A stretch of 64,000 nucleotides of DNA from NCBI GenBank assembly GCA_022579005.1, contig MU401642.1:1-64000 (forward strand), read 5' to 3'. Within the stretch, counting starts at the first letter, position 1. Every line of letters starts with the position of its first letter. The position numbers were made by a program, and so were the translations under genes. The notes under the pieces were generated by a model that had not been told where the DNA came from, made no database searches, and was given only the letters and a program-made list of their open reading frames with translations. This document shows, in pieces, positions 13,312 through 24,691 of this stretch. Source of the DNA: Poronia punctata. Lineage: Eukaryota; Ascomycota; Sordariomycetes; Xylariales; Xylariaceae.

Positions 13312-16164
13312 TCAATTAATCAGGGCCCCAAAGTCTGAGCCGAACGACTTTTTGGACCGCCAAATACCCTTCTTCTGATCCCTCTTAGCTTTCATAGCAG
13401 CCCACCCTTCGTCATCGTCATCTTCGTCGTCCTTATTTGATGAGGAAGCTTTCGATTCGGCGGGCTGGAGTCTCGACCGGGTATGGGAGCTATAAGCACC
13501 CATCGTCGACGTCCGACCAGACTGATCGTTATAAGTGCTGGACACCGGTCTATAACGGCCGGGTAGTCCAATGTTGCTTCGTTCCGATGGTGCGATAGAG
13601 GGAGCGTAACCTCCGCCTTGCACGTGGATTGAAGGATAGCCAGGCTGCGGTGCTTGTTGAACCCACGAGGCTGAGCTCGGCTGAACCATGCTCATGGTCC
13701 TCGACTGCGGTAGTCCTTGAGGAAGATCTAAGCTAAGAGAGGGTGGCATGTTGCCCGACGTAGATGGGCCCATGTATGTATTGCGTGAAACATCAGGCCC
13801 CATGAATGAGTTGCGTGACATGTCCCCAGTTGAACCGAGAGACGGCCTTGGCATGTGACCCATTGACATGCTGGGGGGTAATTGATTCTGGGGACCTTGC
13901 TGAGAGGCCATCATCTGCATGAACTGCATTTGCATCTGCATCAGCTGTTGCATTTGCATTTGTGTTTGGTCGAGCATCGGATTCTGCATCTGCTGGGGGC
14001 CCATGGGATACATCATCTGTGATGGAATACCGTTGATTGGGTCGAATGCAGGGTTCATTTGCAGTTGTGAAATATTGTTATTAGCATTGTCGAGAGCTGG
14101 ACTACCTCGCCTTAACGCTCTGGCTCGTTCTTCGTGGGCAATGACTCCCACAAGGCCGCCAGTTGGCATTGGCCCCGACCGCGCTGGCGCACCGCCTGAA
14201 AGTGCCATAGATTCTCGAGGGGCCTGATTAATAAGACCAGCTCCAAGATACGGGTCCTGTGGTAGCTTTCGGGCGAAGGGTGGAAGACGGCCAGACGCGC
14301 CTTCGCCGGCTGCAGAGGCTCCACCATTGGGCGCTGAAGACTGCATCGAGGCCCGTATATTTGGGTTCGACCCCATTGTGCTCAAGCGCACTGGCGGGCG
14401 ATTCTTGTTAGGGAAACCGTGCGCTGCAAGAATGGCGAGCGGCACCTCCTCATCCTCTTCAGAACTGTCTGAAGGAGGTGTAGGCGTTGAGCCATGCGCG
14501 CCAACACCACCAAGTGGGAGATTCGGGGTACTCAAAGACGTAGTCATGGGCGGCCGTGTAGGATTCGCAGATTCGCCCGTGACTTTCATCATTCGTTGTC
14601 GATACACCGCCAAATGAGCCTCTTGCTTCCGTCGCTGTTTTGCAAGCTGTTTTGATTTTTCGAGATCGTCCTCCTCATCATCGTCGTAGTTGATGTCTTC
14701 ATCCTCCTTATCTGACTCGGTTTTATTAGCACGCCCGAGTCTCTCTTCCTTAACCCTGTCCTGGCGGTATTTCTCAAACTCCTCAGGAGTCATAACCTTA
14801 TTGCTGGTCTGAGGCGCAGTGCTGGACCGGGCACCGATGCGTGGGGCGATTCGTGTAGGACGACTGAGCGACTTATCGAACAGATTATCATCGTCCTGGT
14901 CCGCGTATCGAGATCCTTTCGCGTACGTCTCAGTCAGACCAACTCGCGTTGATTGTCGACCGCTTTCCCCTTTCTGGCGAGTAGTGAGCTCCCGGCCCGT
15001 GTTGCTGTTAGACAAAAACTGGGATGCTGCTAAGGAGTCGCTTAACAAGGTCGTGACTTCGTCGTCGTCTTGCGATATATGGCCGTCGGGAGATCGGTTG
15101 CTGGGGGTCGGCACAGCTGAAGCGGAAGGTACAGGCAGAAGAGCACTGGTATGAATAGGTGACAGCCGCGTCTTCTCAGACGCGAGCAAGCCTTCGCTTG
15201 AATTTTGGCTGTTCAAAGATTTCAGTGGAGGCTCAACCGGCGCGGAATGGTCGAAGTGCAACGGTGACGGCTGGCTAGGACGGCTATTTGTCGCATCTCG
15301 TTCTTTCAAGGTCATGACGCTCGAGCGTTTGTCGAACTTGTTCAACATGGTGCTCAGTTCACCACCAAGGTCTAGTTGGAAATCTGCGTCCTCGAGTTTC
15401 GGGGGCGTGGGACTTGTGACGGTCGAATTTGTCGTAGCTCGGGAGCGTACGCTTGGGGTTTTATAGTTGGGCAGAGGAGGCGCAGGTTCCTCAAAAGAAA
15501 CCGGAGAAAGCGAGTGCTTCTTGTTGCCTCCAAAAGAAAAGGTCCTACCAGCTTGCTTAAGAAGACCAGGGCTTTTGTGAACAGGTGGAATAGGCGGCAC
15601 GTTGTCTACTGGAGACAATGGCTTCCGGCTTCTCGAGTTGCGCCAATCTTCCTGCACAGGGTTGTAATCGGCGGTAGACGGGGCATTTGAAACGTTACTA
15701 TGCCGCGACGAATTGTCCGAAGTTGTCTTGGTATTGCTGGAACTGCCGCTGCTGCCACTAGATTAATGTTAGCCGAGTTGCACATTGCCGAGCCCAGACT
15801 CTTGATTGCGGCCTTCTTTTTAGGCCCAACACAAGGGACACATGACTCCATTGCACCGTGGTCGCGGAGCCCCCCGAGCAAGAAATGACCCCGTCGGCTC
15901 GTTGTTTTTTACACAGATTCTCACGTACCTACTGCTATTCAACCCCGCAAAGAGATTGTCTTCCATGTCTACTTGTTGAATGGTTGTATTATAGACCTCT
16001 CCGGGTATCTTGGATAGCCTCCCAGCACCATCAAACGACTTGACATTATTAACACTGTTGTGATTGGGTCGCTCGAGCACCCGAAACGAGGGTTCAGTTA
16101 TCTGTCCATTTTGATCGTCGGCTGCGGTCGATTTCCGCCGAAAGTTGACTGGAAATCTAGGCAT
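13312..16164 (-). CDS. Large disordered fungal protein, function unknown
   Basis: Two exons (minus strand), 15929-16164 and 13312-15757, give 893 residues. The 171-base intron has a GTACGT donor and a CTAG acceptor, and the joint restores an AGT (Ser) codon in frame. I recognise the protein only as a type widespread in filamentous fungi, starting MPRFPVNFRRKS and DEDNLFAGL-like, with no named domain. It is Ser/Pro-rich and mostly disordered. There is a charged, probably helical central segment (acidic DDDEEDDLE followed by a basic KQRRKQE stretch), a VPLAILAAHGFPNKNRPP block, a Met/Gln-rich tract, and an acidic-then-basic C-terminus (DEDDDDEGWAAMKAKRDQKK). Scaffold or cortical-adaptor roles are possible but not shown. 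The gene is sure; the function is not. Confidence 0.85.
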
Positions 16165-19100
16165 ATAGAACAGCTCGACTCGAACCGATCGGGATCACCA
16201 CCAACCCATAAATAGTGGGAATTATTCAACGAGGGTGACGGTCGTCCAGAGACTCGTTCAGGTCGTACGCTGTGAGATGGTTTCAACAAATAAGGTAGTA
16301 GTGCTGTAGCAAATTCTTGTGCCTCTTCTCCCAACGTCTGGAGAAAACAAGCTTAAAGTCTAGCGCCTAGTATTGCGAACAGCAGACGGGAAACTGCATG
16401 ATGAGTGGTCAGCTTTGTTTGTCCCATGTAACCGCCTGTGGCATCAGAAGGCACCGGGTAAGACACGACAGGCCCAGCCTATGAGCCTTATGGGTACGAC
16501 TCCATCCCAGGCTTTAGCGCACTGCTGGCTGGCGCACGATGAGTCGTGTTGGTGGGAAAATAAGTATTACAGGCAGCCGCCTGGGACTCCGGGACGAAAA
16601 TAGATCAACTGTTGGGAATAACTCGACACCGACACGAATTATTCCGGAACAGCAGGGAATATGTAACGAACCAGGAACAAGGGATGAAACTCGAATGCTT
16701 TGCATATATAGAAGACAAGTAAAGAGAAGTAATAATACCTTTATTTTTGGGATGGAACGCGGCGACTATGTGTGAACAAACACAAGTCGATACGATCCCG
16801 CAGCGAACGATCGGGGAAGCGGGCAGTAACCGGGACAGCGGACGCAGAAATGGCTGCAAAACGTGGGCGAGGGCACCGGGCAGGCAGGCGAAAACCGAGC
16901 CAGGTGTCACGCTGTATTAGAGAGCAACAACAGGGAGAATTATACCCAGGCCGTAGTAGAATTAGGCACTAGATTTCGAAGGTTTTGACTGAGCCAAGCA
17001 AGAACAAGCAAGGAAGAATCTGCCAAAAAAAGCCAAAAGGGGGCGGGCTGGCAGCGAGCAAGCTATGACTCTAATGAATTGTAATGATCTAATAAATGAT
17101 TATAAAGCGAATGTAGGTATAAACTTGATTATTATGTCTTGCACCGAAGTATTAAAAAGTCGGATCGCTGAGAGAGCAGGTTCAACAAGGACAGAAGACA
17201 GATCAGAGTCAGATGCTGGAAAGAAGGTTGGGAGCAACGACGTGATGGTTCTGGGTAGAAGACTGCAGATGGTCTGTTTAGTGCGAAAATGATCAACTGG
17301 CTACATGTACATGGGTACCTCATGTACCTACGATACCTGGAGGCAAGGTACATAGGTATGTACCCACCAAAAATACAACACTGTACCAACCGAGGAGGAG
17401 GTGTCTGCTGCCTACGGTACTGCTAGACTACTAGACTAGTAGGCGTTCAACTAATTGCAAGCCTAATGCCAGGCACAATAGACACCCAGACTTAGCATAC
17501 AAATAGTCACGGAAAATAAACCATGTACCTAACCTAGTATCAACACGGACTTTATAAGGGTAACACTACTTGAGGTTTTCATGGCTAGGTAGATTAGAGA
17601 GTGCAGCGGACCTTTGTTAGGTCGAGAGGGTACTCGAGAACTACTGGGATATCGTACCACGACAAGTATGTATACAAGTAACAGATCTACGAGTAGATAA
17701 TGGAAAAGTACGGGTGCTCTGTGTCTCGGTACTGCTATGCACACCAAATAGAGAAGGGTAAAGCTACATGCGTACATTGATCAAATATCTACAGTTGCAT
17801 GAAATGGTACTGTCGAATGGCAAGGATCGGGATTCCCGTAGCTGTTGACATTACCTGTATTACTATAATACTTACATATATTAGTAGGTAAGGTAACCTA
17901 CACCAACAGCACAGAGTACCTACTCCATATCCATACACGTAGTGCTCCCATACTACAGTAGTATGAGCAAATGCATGAGGGTTGACCGGGTTTTGGGTAT
18001 GCAACACGAAGACACTGAAGAGGTTACCATGGGAATTATTAAGCTGTGCGATTCATGTTCCTATCAAAGCCTTCTAGTTTCTCTGTAGCCCCACCAGGAA
18101 AGAACAAGGGGAACAATTATTACGACCTGTAACGCTTCATTGAGAGAACACTTGAAGATTCTTGACAGCGCTGCCACTTTGATAGGCTTCCAAAAACCTA
18201 ATTCATACCATAATAAGCCTAGCCTTGTCACTTTCTTCTTCTTTTTCCTAGGTTACGAGTACTGAGTATAAACAGTACCTAGTCTAGGTTAAGGTGGGTA
18301 TCTGGAGAGTCGAGACGTCCATCCTAGTCTGGGCAACCCCCCATACCGACAATTCAGCAGGATCCATCTTGAAATCCCCTTTTTAATGCAAGATACATAT
18401 AATCTCTTCCCCTTCCCTCTACCGTCATATCACATAAACACCATTAGAGCAGCATCAGAACAATAAACGTCAACCGGAAGAATGAATAAACGAAAACTAA
18501 GCGCGCCCTACAGTGTTTTCCGCTCGATCATATCGTCTGCGTACAGCCTATGTAGATGGTCTCCAATCTAGGGTGGTGGTTGGGTCATTCCTCCCTTGGA
18601 CAAGGGGAGCTTACCTACCTACATAGCCAACATGCTGAAATCGGCGAAGCTAATCCAGGCGCAGACTCCACAGAATCAGGCCAGACGCCTCGTACTGTGC
18701 TGCAGTGTCACCCTATACTATTACTGTAGCTATCTTTTTTTTACCTTGACGTGCTTGATCGAGAGGAAAGAAATAAAACACACCATCAGCCACACACGTA
18801 TCACGCGTTGTAATTCCTGGGCAAACCGAACTTTGCTAGCTAATCAGTACGGGGCATGGCGCACACATTTACATAGTACGTATTGTTCATTTTTCTGGTC
18901 CCGTACTATTTTTGCCAACGGAATTATTATGCGCCTCCGGTGTTGTACTTATTCCATGTGCAAGACATCGTTTGATGCAGCTGTCATATAGCGAGACATG
19001 GCCTGGCCTGCCTGGGATGTCATTAAGCGGCGTGCAGAGAGGGCCGGCCGAAGGGTGGCACTTTGGTCTCATTGGGCTCGTCGAACCCTAAATAGGGGCA

Positions 19101-22100
19101 CTGCTCTGGACCGGCATCCGAAAAAAAACTCCTTGACTCCTTTACCGTTTACGTACATTATTAGGAGAGCCCGGGCTAGGATACGCCTCGTACGCTGACA
19201 ACGAAATCTTAGTACGACCATGTAAAAGAACCTAGGTTTTCCGCAGCGCGATCAATCGATCTGTCCGCCATTGTAGTGTGCGTCAGGATCTACAAGCCGA
19301 GCAGAATTCAACGCACAACGAGAGAATGCTAATTAAAAGCAGGTCATACTGACGTTGAGAACAGCATCTTTAGATTATTTAAGCCTTACGGGGTATTATG
19401 ATGACCGACACAAGATAACGAACCGGATCTGCAATTGCAGTCCACTTTGTCCCAATTATGAATGCCTAAGGTTAGACGTTTTTACAACTTGACAGTGTCT
19501 ACTCGTAGACGTTTTAGCTATTCCACGTCTCAAAGAAGTTGCTAAAGGAAGATCTATCTAAGTATAGATACGGATTCCCGGTTAATAGTCATGTACAAAT
19601 ACACGACAAATGGCTTGTTGTTCGAGTAGGCTCGAAGCAACGGAGGACACTCTTCCCCTTATCGTAGAAGCATCGTGGCAGCGGGTAGCCAATTACCACC
19701 TACCGGATCGCGTGGGTAATGAATGGCCGAATGATGAGCGCGCGGCAAGTTGCTCCTCCTTTGGCCTAACCTAGTAGTCAGGTAGGTAGACTACCCCCCG
19801 TGACTACTAAAAGCACTAACCTACTCAGGTAGACAGACGGAGGTTTTTGTAAACAGCACATACTTATGCAGTCAATCCATATTTTGCAGCGCGGCATAAA
19901 AGGAAAGGCATAAACGCCACGGTACTCGTAATCACGCAACGAGGTCTAAACAGGCACCTCCATAGTAGTATCCTACGGAAAGGAAGGATGGTGATCTCCC
20001 ATTTCGATACCGGAATTGCTCCAGGACACAAATTTCTTAACGCCAATAACACCTTGACAAGTCCAGAACGTGAACTATGGGGCAGCGGAAGGTTTTACCG
20101 CTTAGCTCCAATTGTCGCAACTCTGTACACGTAGGTACAATGTCTATGAACGTCGGTAACTGATAACACCGAGGAACAAGTGCCATCTTTCCTATCAAAA
20201 AGTTTGCGATATTCGGCTTGGGAGAGACGGAGAGAAAAAAAACTCACAAATCAACTCCGAACTTGTTACGGGCAAGCAGCCCTTGGCGGTTTTAGTCACC
20301 GCCGCAGCGGAGAAAAAGATAAAAATAAACATTAAAAGACTGACAGGGCACAACAACGCAGAGGACGCGGAAACACGTGTCAGCGTCAAGACCCTTGTAG
20401 GTAGATGAGGTGAGATACCTATATCAACCAGATAGAAAGAGAAAGGAGCATCCTACGGTAGATAGTTTTGTATTCCTTATTCAGGTCAAGGTCACATGTA
20501 TTTTTGACTGGACTGTCCAATGAGTATACCTACCACCAGGCGGGCCCCCAGACATCTACCTAACCTACTTGGTAGCGTCCTAATAATTCCAATAACCGGC
20601 TCCGTTTCGGGCTCTAGAATCGTACGGTTCCCACATCCTATAATTTGTTACGAGTAGGTATGCGTAAATGAGATACAACTAAATACTTCAGTATACCTAG
20701 GAAATATAAGTTGTACGCGTATACGCGTCTGTTTAATTACTAGTGTAAGGACACACCGGCATAAGGCTGATGGATATAATCAGTAGATAGATAAGCAGCA
20801 CTGATTACCAGGACCTAGGTTGATTTAATTTATACATGCGACAGCAAGGTCTTCCCTTCCGTTACATACATTTAGGTACGTTTTCACGTGTACGTTCGAG
20901 ATACTGGGAAGCGGCTCTAACATGTGTTCCTAGATGTAGAATAGATAGACATTATTCATTCACATGGAAACTTACTAACGACACTGCATCCACTGGCCCC
21001 GGCCAAGGCCTGAAGCATCATATCCAAAACTATAAATATACATATATGTATGTGCATATCAAAGTCTACCAATTGTTAATTGTTTCTACGGTCAGGATAT
21101 ATGTATATTATCTTTGACTTTCCGTTGTCGTTATGGAGCTTGTAGTCTGCGTATATAATTGATAATTGAGTAGAAAGAGCAACTCAAGGCTGACCAGTAA
21201 ACGATCCAAGTGCTAACGATGACATCAGAGGAGATAAAAATTTAATCATGTAATTATCTCTCCTTGTCCTGAGAAGTGGATGGGTAGAGTACCTATCTCC
21301 AACATTGTCGCATTCTAATAGGGGTGGATGTAACCCCGCACATACGTACATCATCGTAACTGCTTCACAAAATAGGGGCTAAATGGCGCACTAGACATAG
21401 TCAATCCAAATCTACTTTCCCTATGTGCATGTCTGTACCTGGCATTGGATTGTAACCTAAATAATAAGATAGTTATCAAAGACTAGATGATGCTTGATGC
21501 TTTTTTTATACGGAATATAAGGCTTCCTGTGCACTGTGCTGAGAGGGACAACAAGAGGCTGAAAGCTCCGAGGTTCTTTTGCTGTAACGGCTAGATAGCA
21601 AGTTTAACAATAATAACCGGTTGTAGAATAGGTTAGGAAATACTTCGAGGTCCTCAGTTCTTCTTGGAGATAGGTGTATGCTTGTAGGTATGTGTACGGT
21701 AAAAAGGTGTAGTCTACCTAGTGCAATACCGTAACAACAGAAACCGTTGCGTCACATGTCTCAAAACGTCGCTATGCCGTGTGTGCAGAATATTTGAGCC
21801 GCTTCCTGCAAAGATCGACAATGCTTGAGACATCATCCGAGGCCCTCTATCCATGGACAACCTCTACATTTAATCTGGGTTATGTCTGGCTCATGGTTTC
21901 TCTCCTTATCTCGAGGGACTTGAGGAAGACCGTGGCCACGATAGCTCCGGCTGGGTAGCACCCACTAATTAAACTTTAAGGGTGCCCGGCTTTTACAAAC
22001 ATGCCCTGAATGTTAGGTATCCAGGTAAACTTGAACTTTAAACCTCAAACAAGATAGCAAAGCGCACTGTTCAGCACATGGTCTTTGTAATGTTGTTTAT

Positions 22101-22314
22101 GTGTGTGCCCTCGAGGCCCTTATAACGACCGACTACAGCACTATCATCATCAGATCCAAGACTTTGAGTTGTATCATTGGAAGACGTGTTCCCAACATCG
22201 AATAGACGGGATTTGGATACAACTGGATACTTGAAAGATAAGGAAACTGAAACCAAGATCAAAAAAAGAAAGAAGAAAGAACGCACCCCGCTACTTCCCG
22301 TTCGATCAACACCG
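16165..22314. other. 6 kb gene-free region
   Basis: Read on both strands, this holds only short frames (at most about 130 codons) without family resemblance, codon bias or plausible exon chains. It is normal in base composition, not RIP-like, and is rich in short palindromic words such as TACCTAGGTA and GGTACCTA. It probably contains the promoters of the flanking divergent genes. An unspliced or non-coding transcript cannot be excluded. Confidence 0.5.
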
Positions 22315-24096
22315 ATGTCTCGGGACGATACGAACTCAACAAGGCCCATACCCTCCTCCCCTCACCGCGCCAACAGCAGTGCATTCCATAGAGCGCCTCT
22401 ACTGCTTCAAGATGACTATCCTCGGCAAGGTGCACTCGGCCAACTACTCAGAAACCGCTCCCACCAGTCACTCCAAAATTATGGTACCTCGTGGAGAGGA
22501 GGGGCGTCCGAGGATGAGGAAGCTACGATTGGACTATCCCATAACTTCTCGGACGTTGTAGTAGAAGACGAATCACGGTTCCGGTCGCAAGCAGACGAAC
22601 GCCGCCTCAGCCAAATCCTGAACAGCGACCCCGTGCGGTCGATGCGGCTGATCGGAAACTCGAACCCTCGGTATAGATGGGCACAGTATTGGAAAACGCA
22701 AGAGCAGCTGAAAGCGCTGAAGAAGCCGTTGCGACAATACTACGAGCGCACCAACTACCTGGTCCAACAATATCTTTACATTGACCGCCTGCTCGACAGC
22801 AGCCTCCCCCACGACTTGCTCAATGAGTATAACAACCTCCCACCGAGCTCTTTCACTAGGGGTGTCGAGGTCCCCGAGACTATCTCGGAGGAAACCTCGA
22901 GCTACAGCTTTGCCAAAAACAGCGGCACCCTTTCTACCAGCAGACAATCGGATGAGAATGGGCAGTTCTCAACCACGCCAAGCCCGCCGCCAGGATACCA
23001 ACAGAATGGCGACCACCACGTCGATGCCGACGGGACTAACCTAGAGCGCGCAATCAAATGCACAAGGAAAGTGAAGCGGACGCCCAGGGACATATACCGC
23101 CCCACGGAGACCACGCCCTTATTCAACAACGAAGACGAAGAACACGACGCTGCGTCCAAGCCCGATATCCCCTGGCTCGAGGAGGAAGACGACATGGACA
23201 GCAGCTCCCGGATCGTTGTGGTGGCCATCTATGTCAACTTCGCCGCGAACCTTCTTCTACTGGCGGGAAAGATCGCCGTCATGACATCCGTCTCGTCCAT
23301 GTCGGTGCTGGCGAGCTTGGTCGACGCGGTGCTCGACTTCCTATCGACCGTCATCGTCTGGATCACGACGTTTCTGATATCCCGCCAGGACCAGTACAAG
23401 TACCCCGTAGGGCGGCGGAGACTGGAGCCGCTCGGGGTGCTCGTGTTTTCCGTCATCATGATCACGTCTTTCGTGCAGGTAGCGCTGGAGTCTGCGCAGC
23501 GGCTGGCGTCGCCGAATCACGAGCTGATCCATCTAGGGATCCCGGCGCTGGCCATCATGGTCAGCACGGTGGTGATCAAGGGGCTGTGCTGGCTCTGGTG
23601 CCGGCTTGTGCGCAACTCGAGCGTGCAGGCGCTGGCGGCGGACGCGCTGACGGACGTCATCTTCAACACGGGGTCGATTCTGTTCCCCATCGTGGGCGCC
23701 TACTGCCACATATGGTGGCTCGACGCCCTCGGCGGCCTGCTACTCTCGGCCATTGTCATCATGAACTGGTCGCAGACCTCTCTGCAGCACATCAAGAACC
23801 TCTCGGGCTTTTCCGCCACGGCCGACCAGCGCAACGTCCTCCTCTACCTCACCATGCGCTTCGCCAAGACCATCCGCCAGATCCAGGGCTTGCAGGCCTA
23901 CCACGCCGGCGACAAGCTCATCGTCGAGGCCGACGTCATCCTCGACGCCTCCACCACCTTGCGAGACTCCCACGACCTCAGCGAGAGCTTGGGCTACGTG
24001 CTCGAATCCGTGCCCATCGTCGATCGCGCCTTTGTTCACGCTGATTACGCTAGCTATAATCTGCCCACACACATGGAACAGCAGAGCGGACGATGA
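22315..24096 (+). CDS. Cation diffusion facilitator, DxxxD (Mn-type)
   Basis: Metal/proton antiporter of the CDF family with 593 residues. A long hydrophilic N-terminus (about 1-290) precedes a six-helix membrane domain and a C-terminal cytoplasmic domain. Helix 2 carries D337-AVL-D341 and helix 5 D443-ALT-D447. DxxxD at both sites is the pattern known from Mn-type CDFs, whereas Zn-type members use HxxxD, so Mn2+ (or Fe2+) export into an organelle or out of the cell is inferred. A YPVGRRRLEPLGVL signature follows helix 2. The frame stays open upstream to about 22177 without another ATG, so 22315 is the first in-frame ATG; a short upstream exon is possible. The gene has no intron inside the region read. 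Confidence 0.9.
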   Translation: MSRDDTNSTRPIPSSPHRANSSAFHRAPLLLQDDYPRQGALGQLLRNRSHQSLQNYGTSWRGGASEDEEATIGLSHNFSDVVVEDESRFRSQADERRLSQILNSDPVRSMRLIGNSNPRYRWAQYWKTQEQLKALKKPLRQYYERTNYLVQQYLYIDRLLDSSLPHDLLNEYNNLPPSSFTRGVEVPETISEETSSYSFAKNSGTLSTSRQSDENGQFSTTPSPPPGYQQNGDHHVDADGTNLERAIKCTRKVKRTPRDIYRPTETTPLFNNEDEEHDAASKPDIPWLEEEDDMDSSSRIVVVAIYVNFAANLLLLAGKIAVMTSVSSMSVLASLVDAVLDFLSTVIVWITTFLISRQDQYKYPVGRRRLEPLGVLVFSVIMITSFVQVALESAQRLASPNHELIHLGIPALAIMVSTVVIKGLCWLWCRLVRNSSVQALAADALTDVIFNTGSILFPIVGAYCHIWWLDALGGLLLSAIVIMNWSQTSLQHIKNLSGFSATADQRNVLLYLTMRFAKTIRQIQGLQAYHAGDKLIVEADVILDASTTLRDSHDLSESLGYVLESVPIVDRAFVHADYASYNLPTHMEQQSGR

Positions 24097-24691
24097 AAAT
24101 AATGATGACGACGACTACCACCTCAATCATCACCTTTTCAATTTGTTTTATTTCCGAGTTTGACTTGTGCTCCCCATAGGCAAAAGGGAAAGAAAAAGAG
24201 GAACAGAAGAGAGAAGAGACACAAGAGTGTCTATATCCATGTAGACCCCCAAATGTAGATTATTAAGTCCCACGACCCCCCCTTATTCCTGTATACACAA
24301 AGCGTTGTATTGGTTAGCGTTGAGGTTGCCCGTACTGTTATACGATGTACCTACTAGAGCAAGAATAAATAGATCAGAATGTTGATTTTCATACATGGAA
24401 ACTCATGTCACTGCCACCTTCTACTTCTGGACCAGAGTCCTACCGTAGGTTAATCCGGTGTTTTATGTTCGAACTCCCACCAGACATGTCACGTCCGGGT
24501 TGTTCGGCCTTGGAAATAAGGTATCAACAGCGGAAAAAAGCGGGACTACGGGTGGCAACACACTGACAAGTAAGCCAGCCTTTATTCGAAATAAAAGTCT
24601 TTGGTATATCTAGTGACTATGATTATGAATATTTGGATCAGATAGAAGGTGAAGAATATAGAAGAAGAAGTGTACATGTAGGTTAGGGTTT
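24097..24691. other. Convergent intergenic region
   Basis: This holds the 3' ends of the CDF transporter (+) and STT4 (-). It contains AATAAA-like words near 24,365 and 24,590 and no coding frame. Confidence 0.6.

Noticed and set aside
23058..24044. 328-codon plus-strand frame inside the CDF gene
   Set aside because: It is a +1 shadow of the transporter in GC-rich sequence with an Arg/His/Gly-rich composition; the CDF frame has clear motifs.
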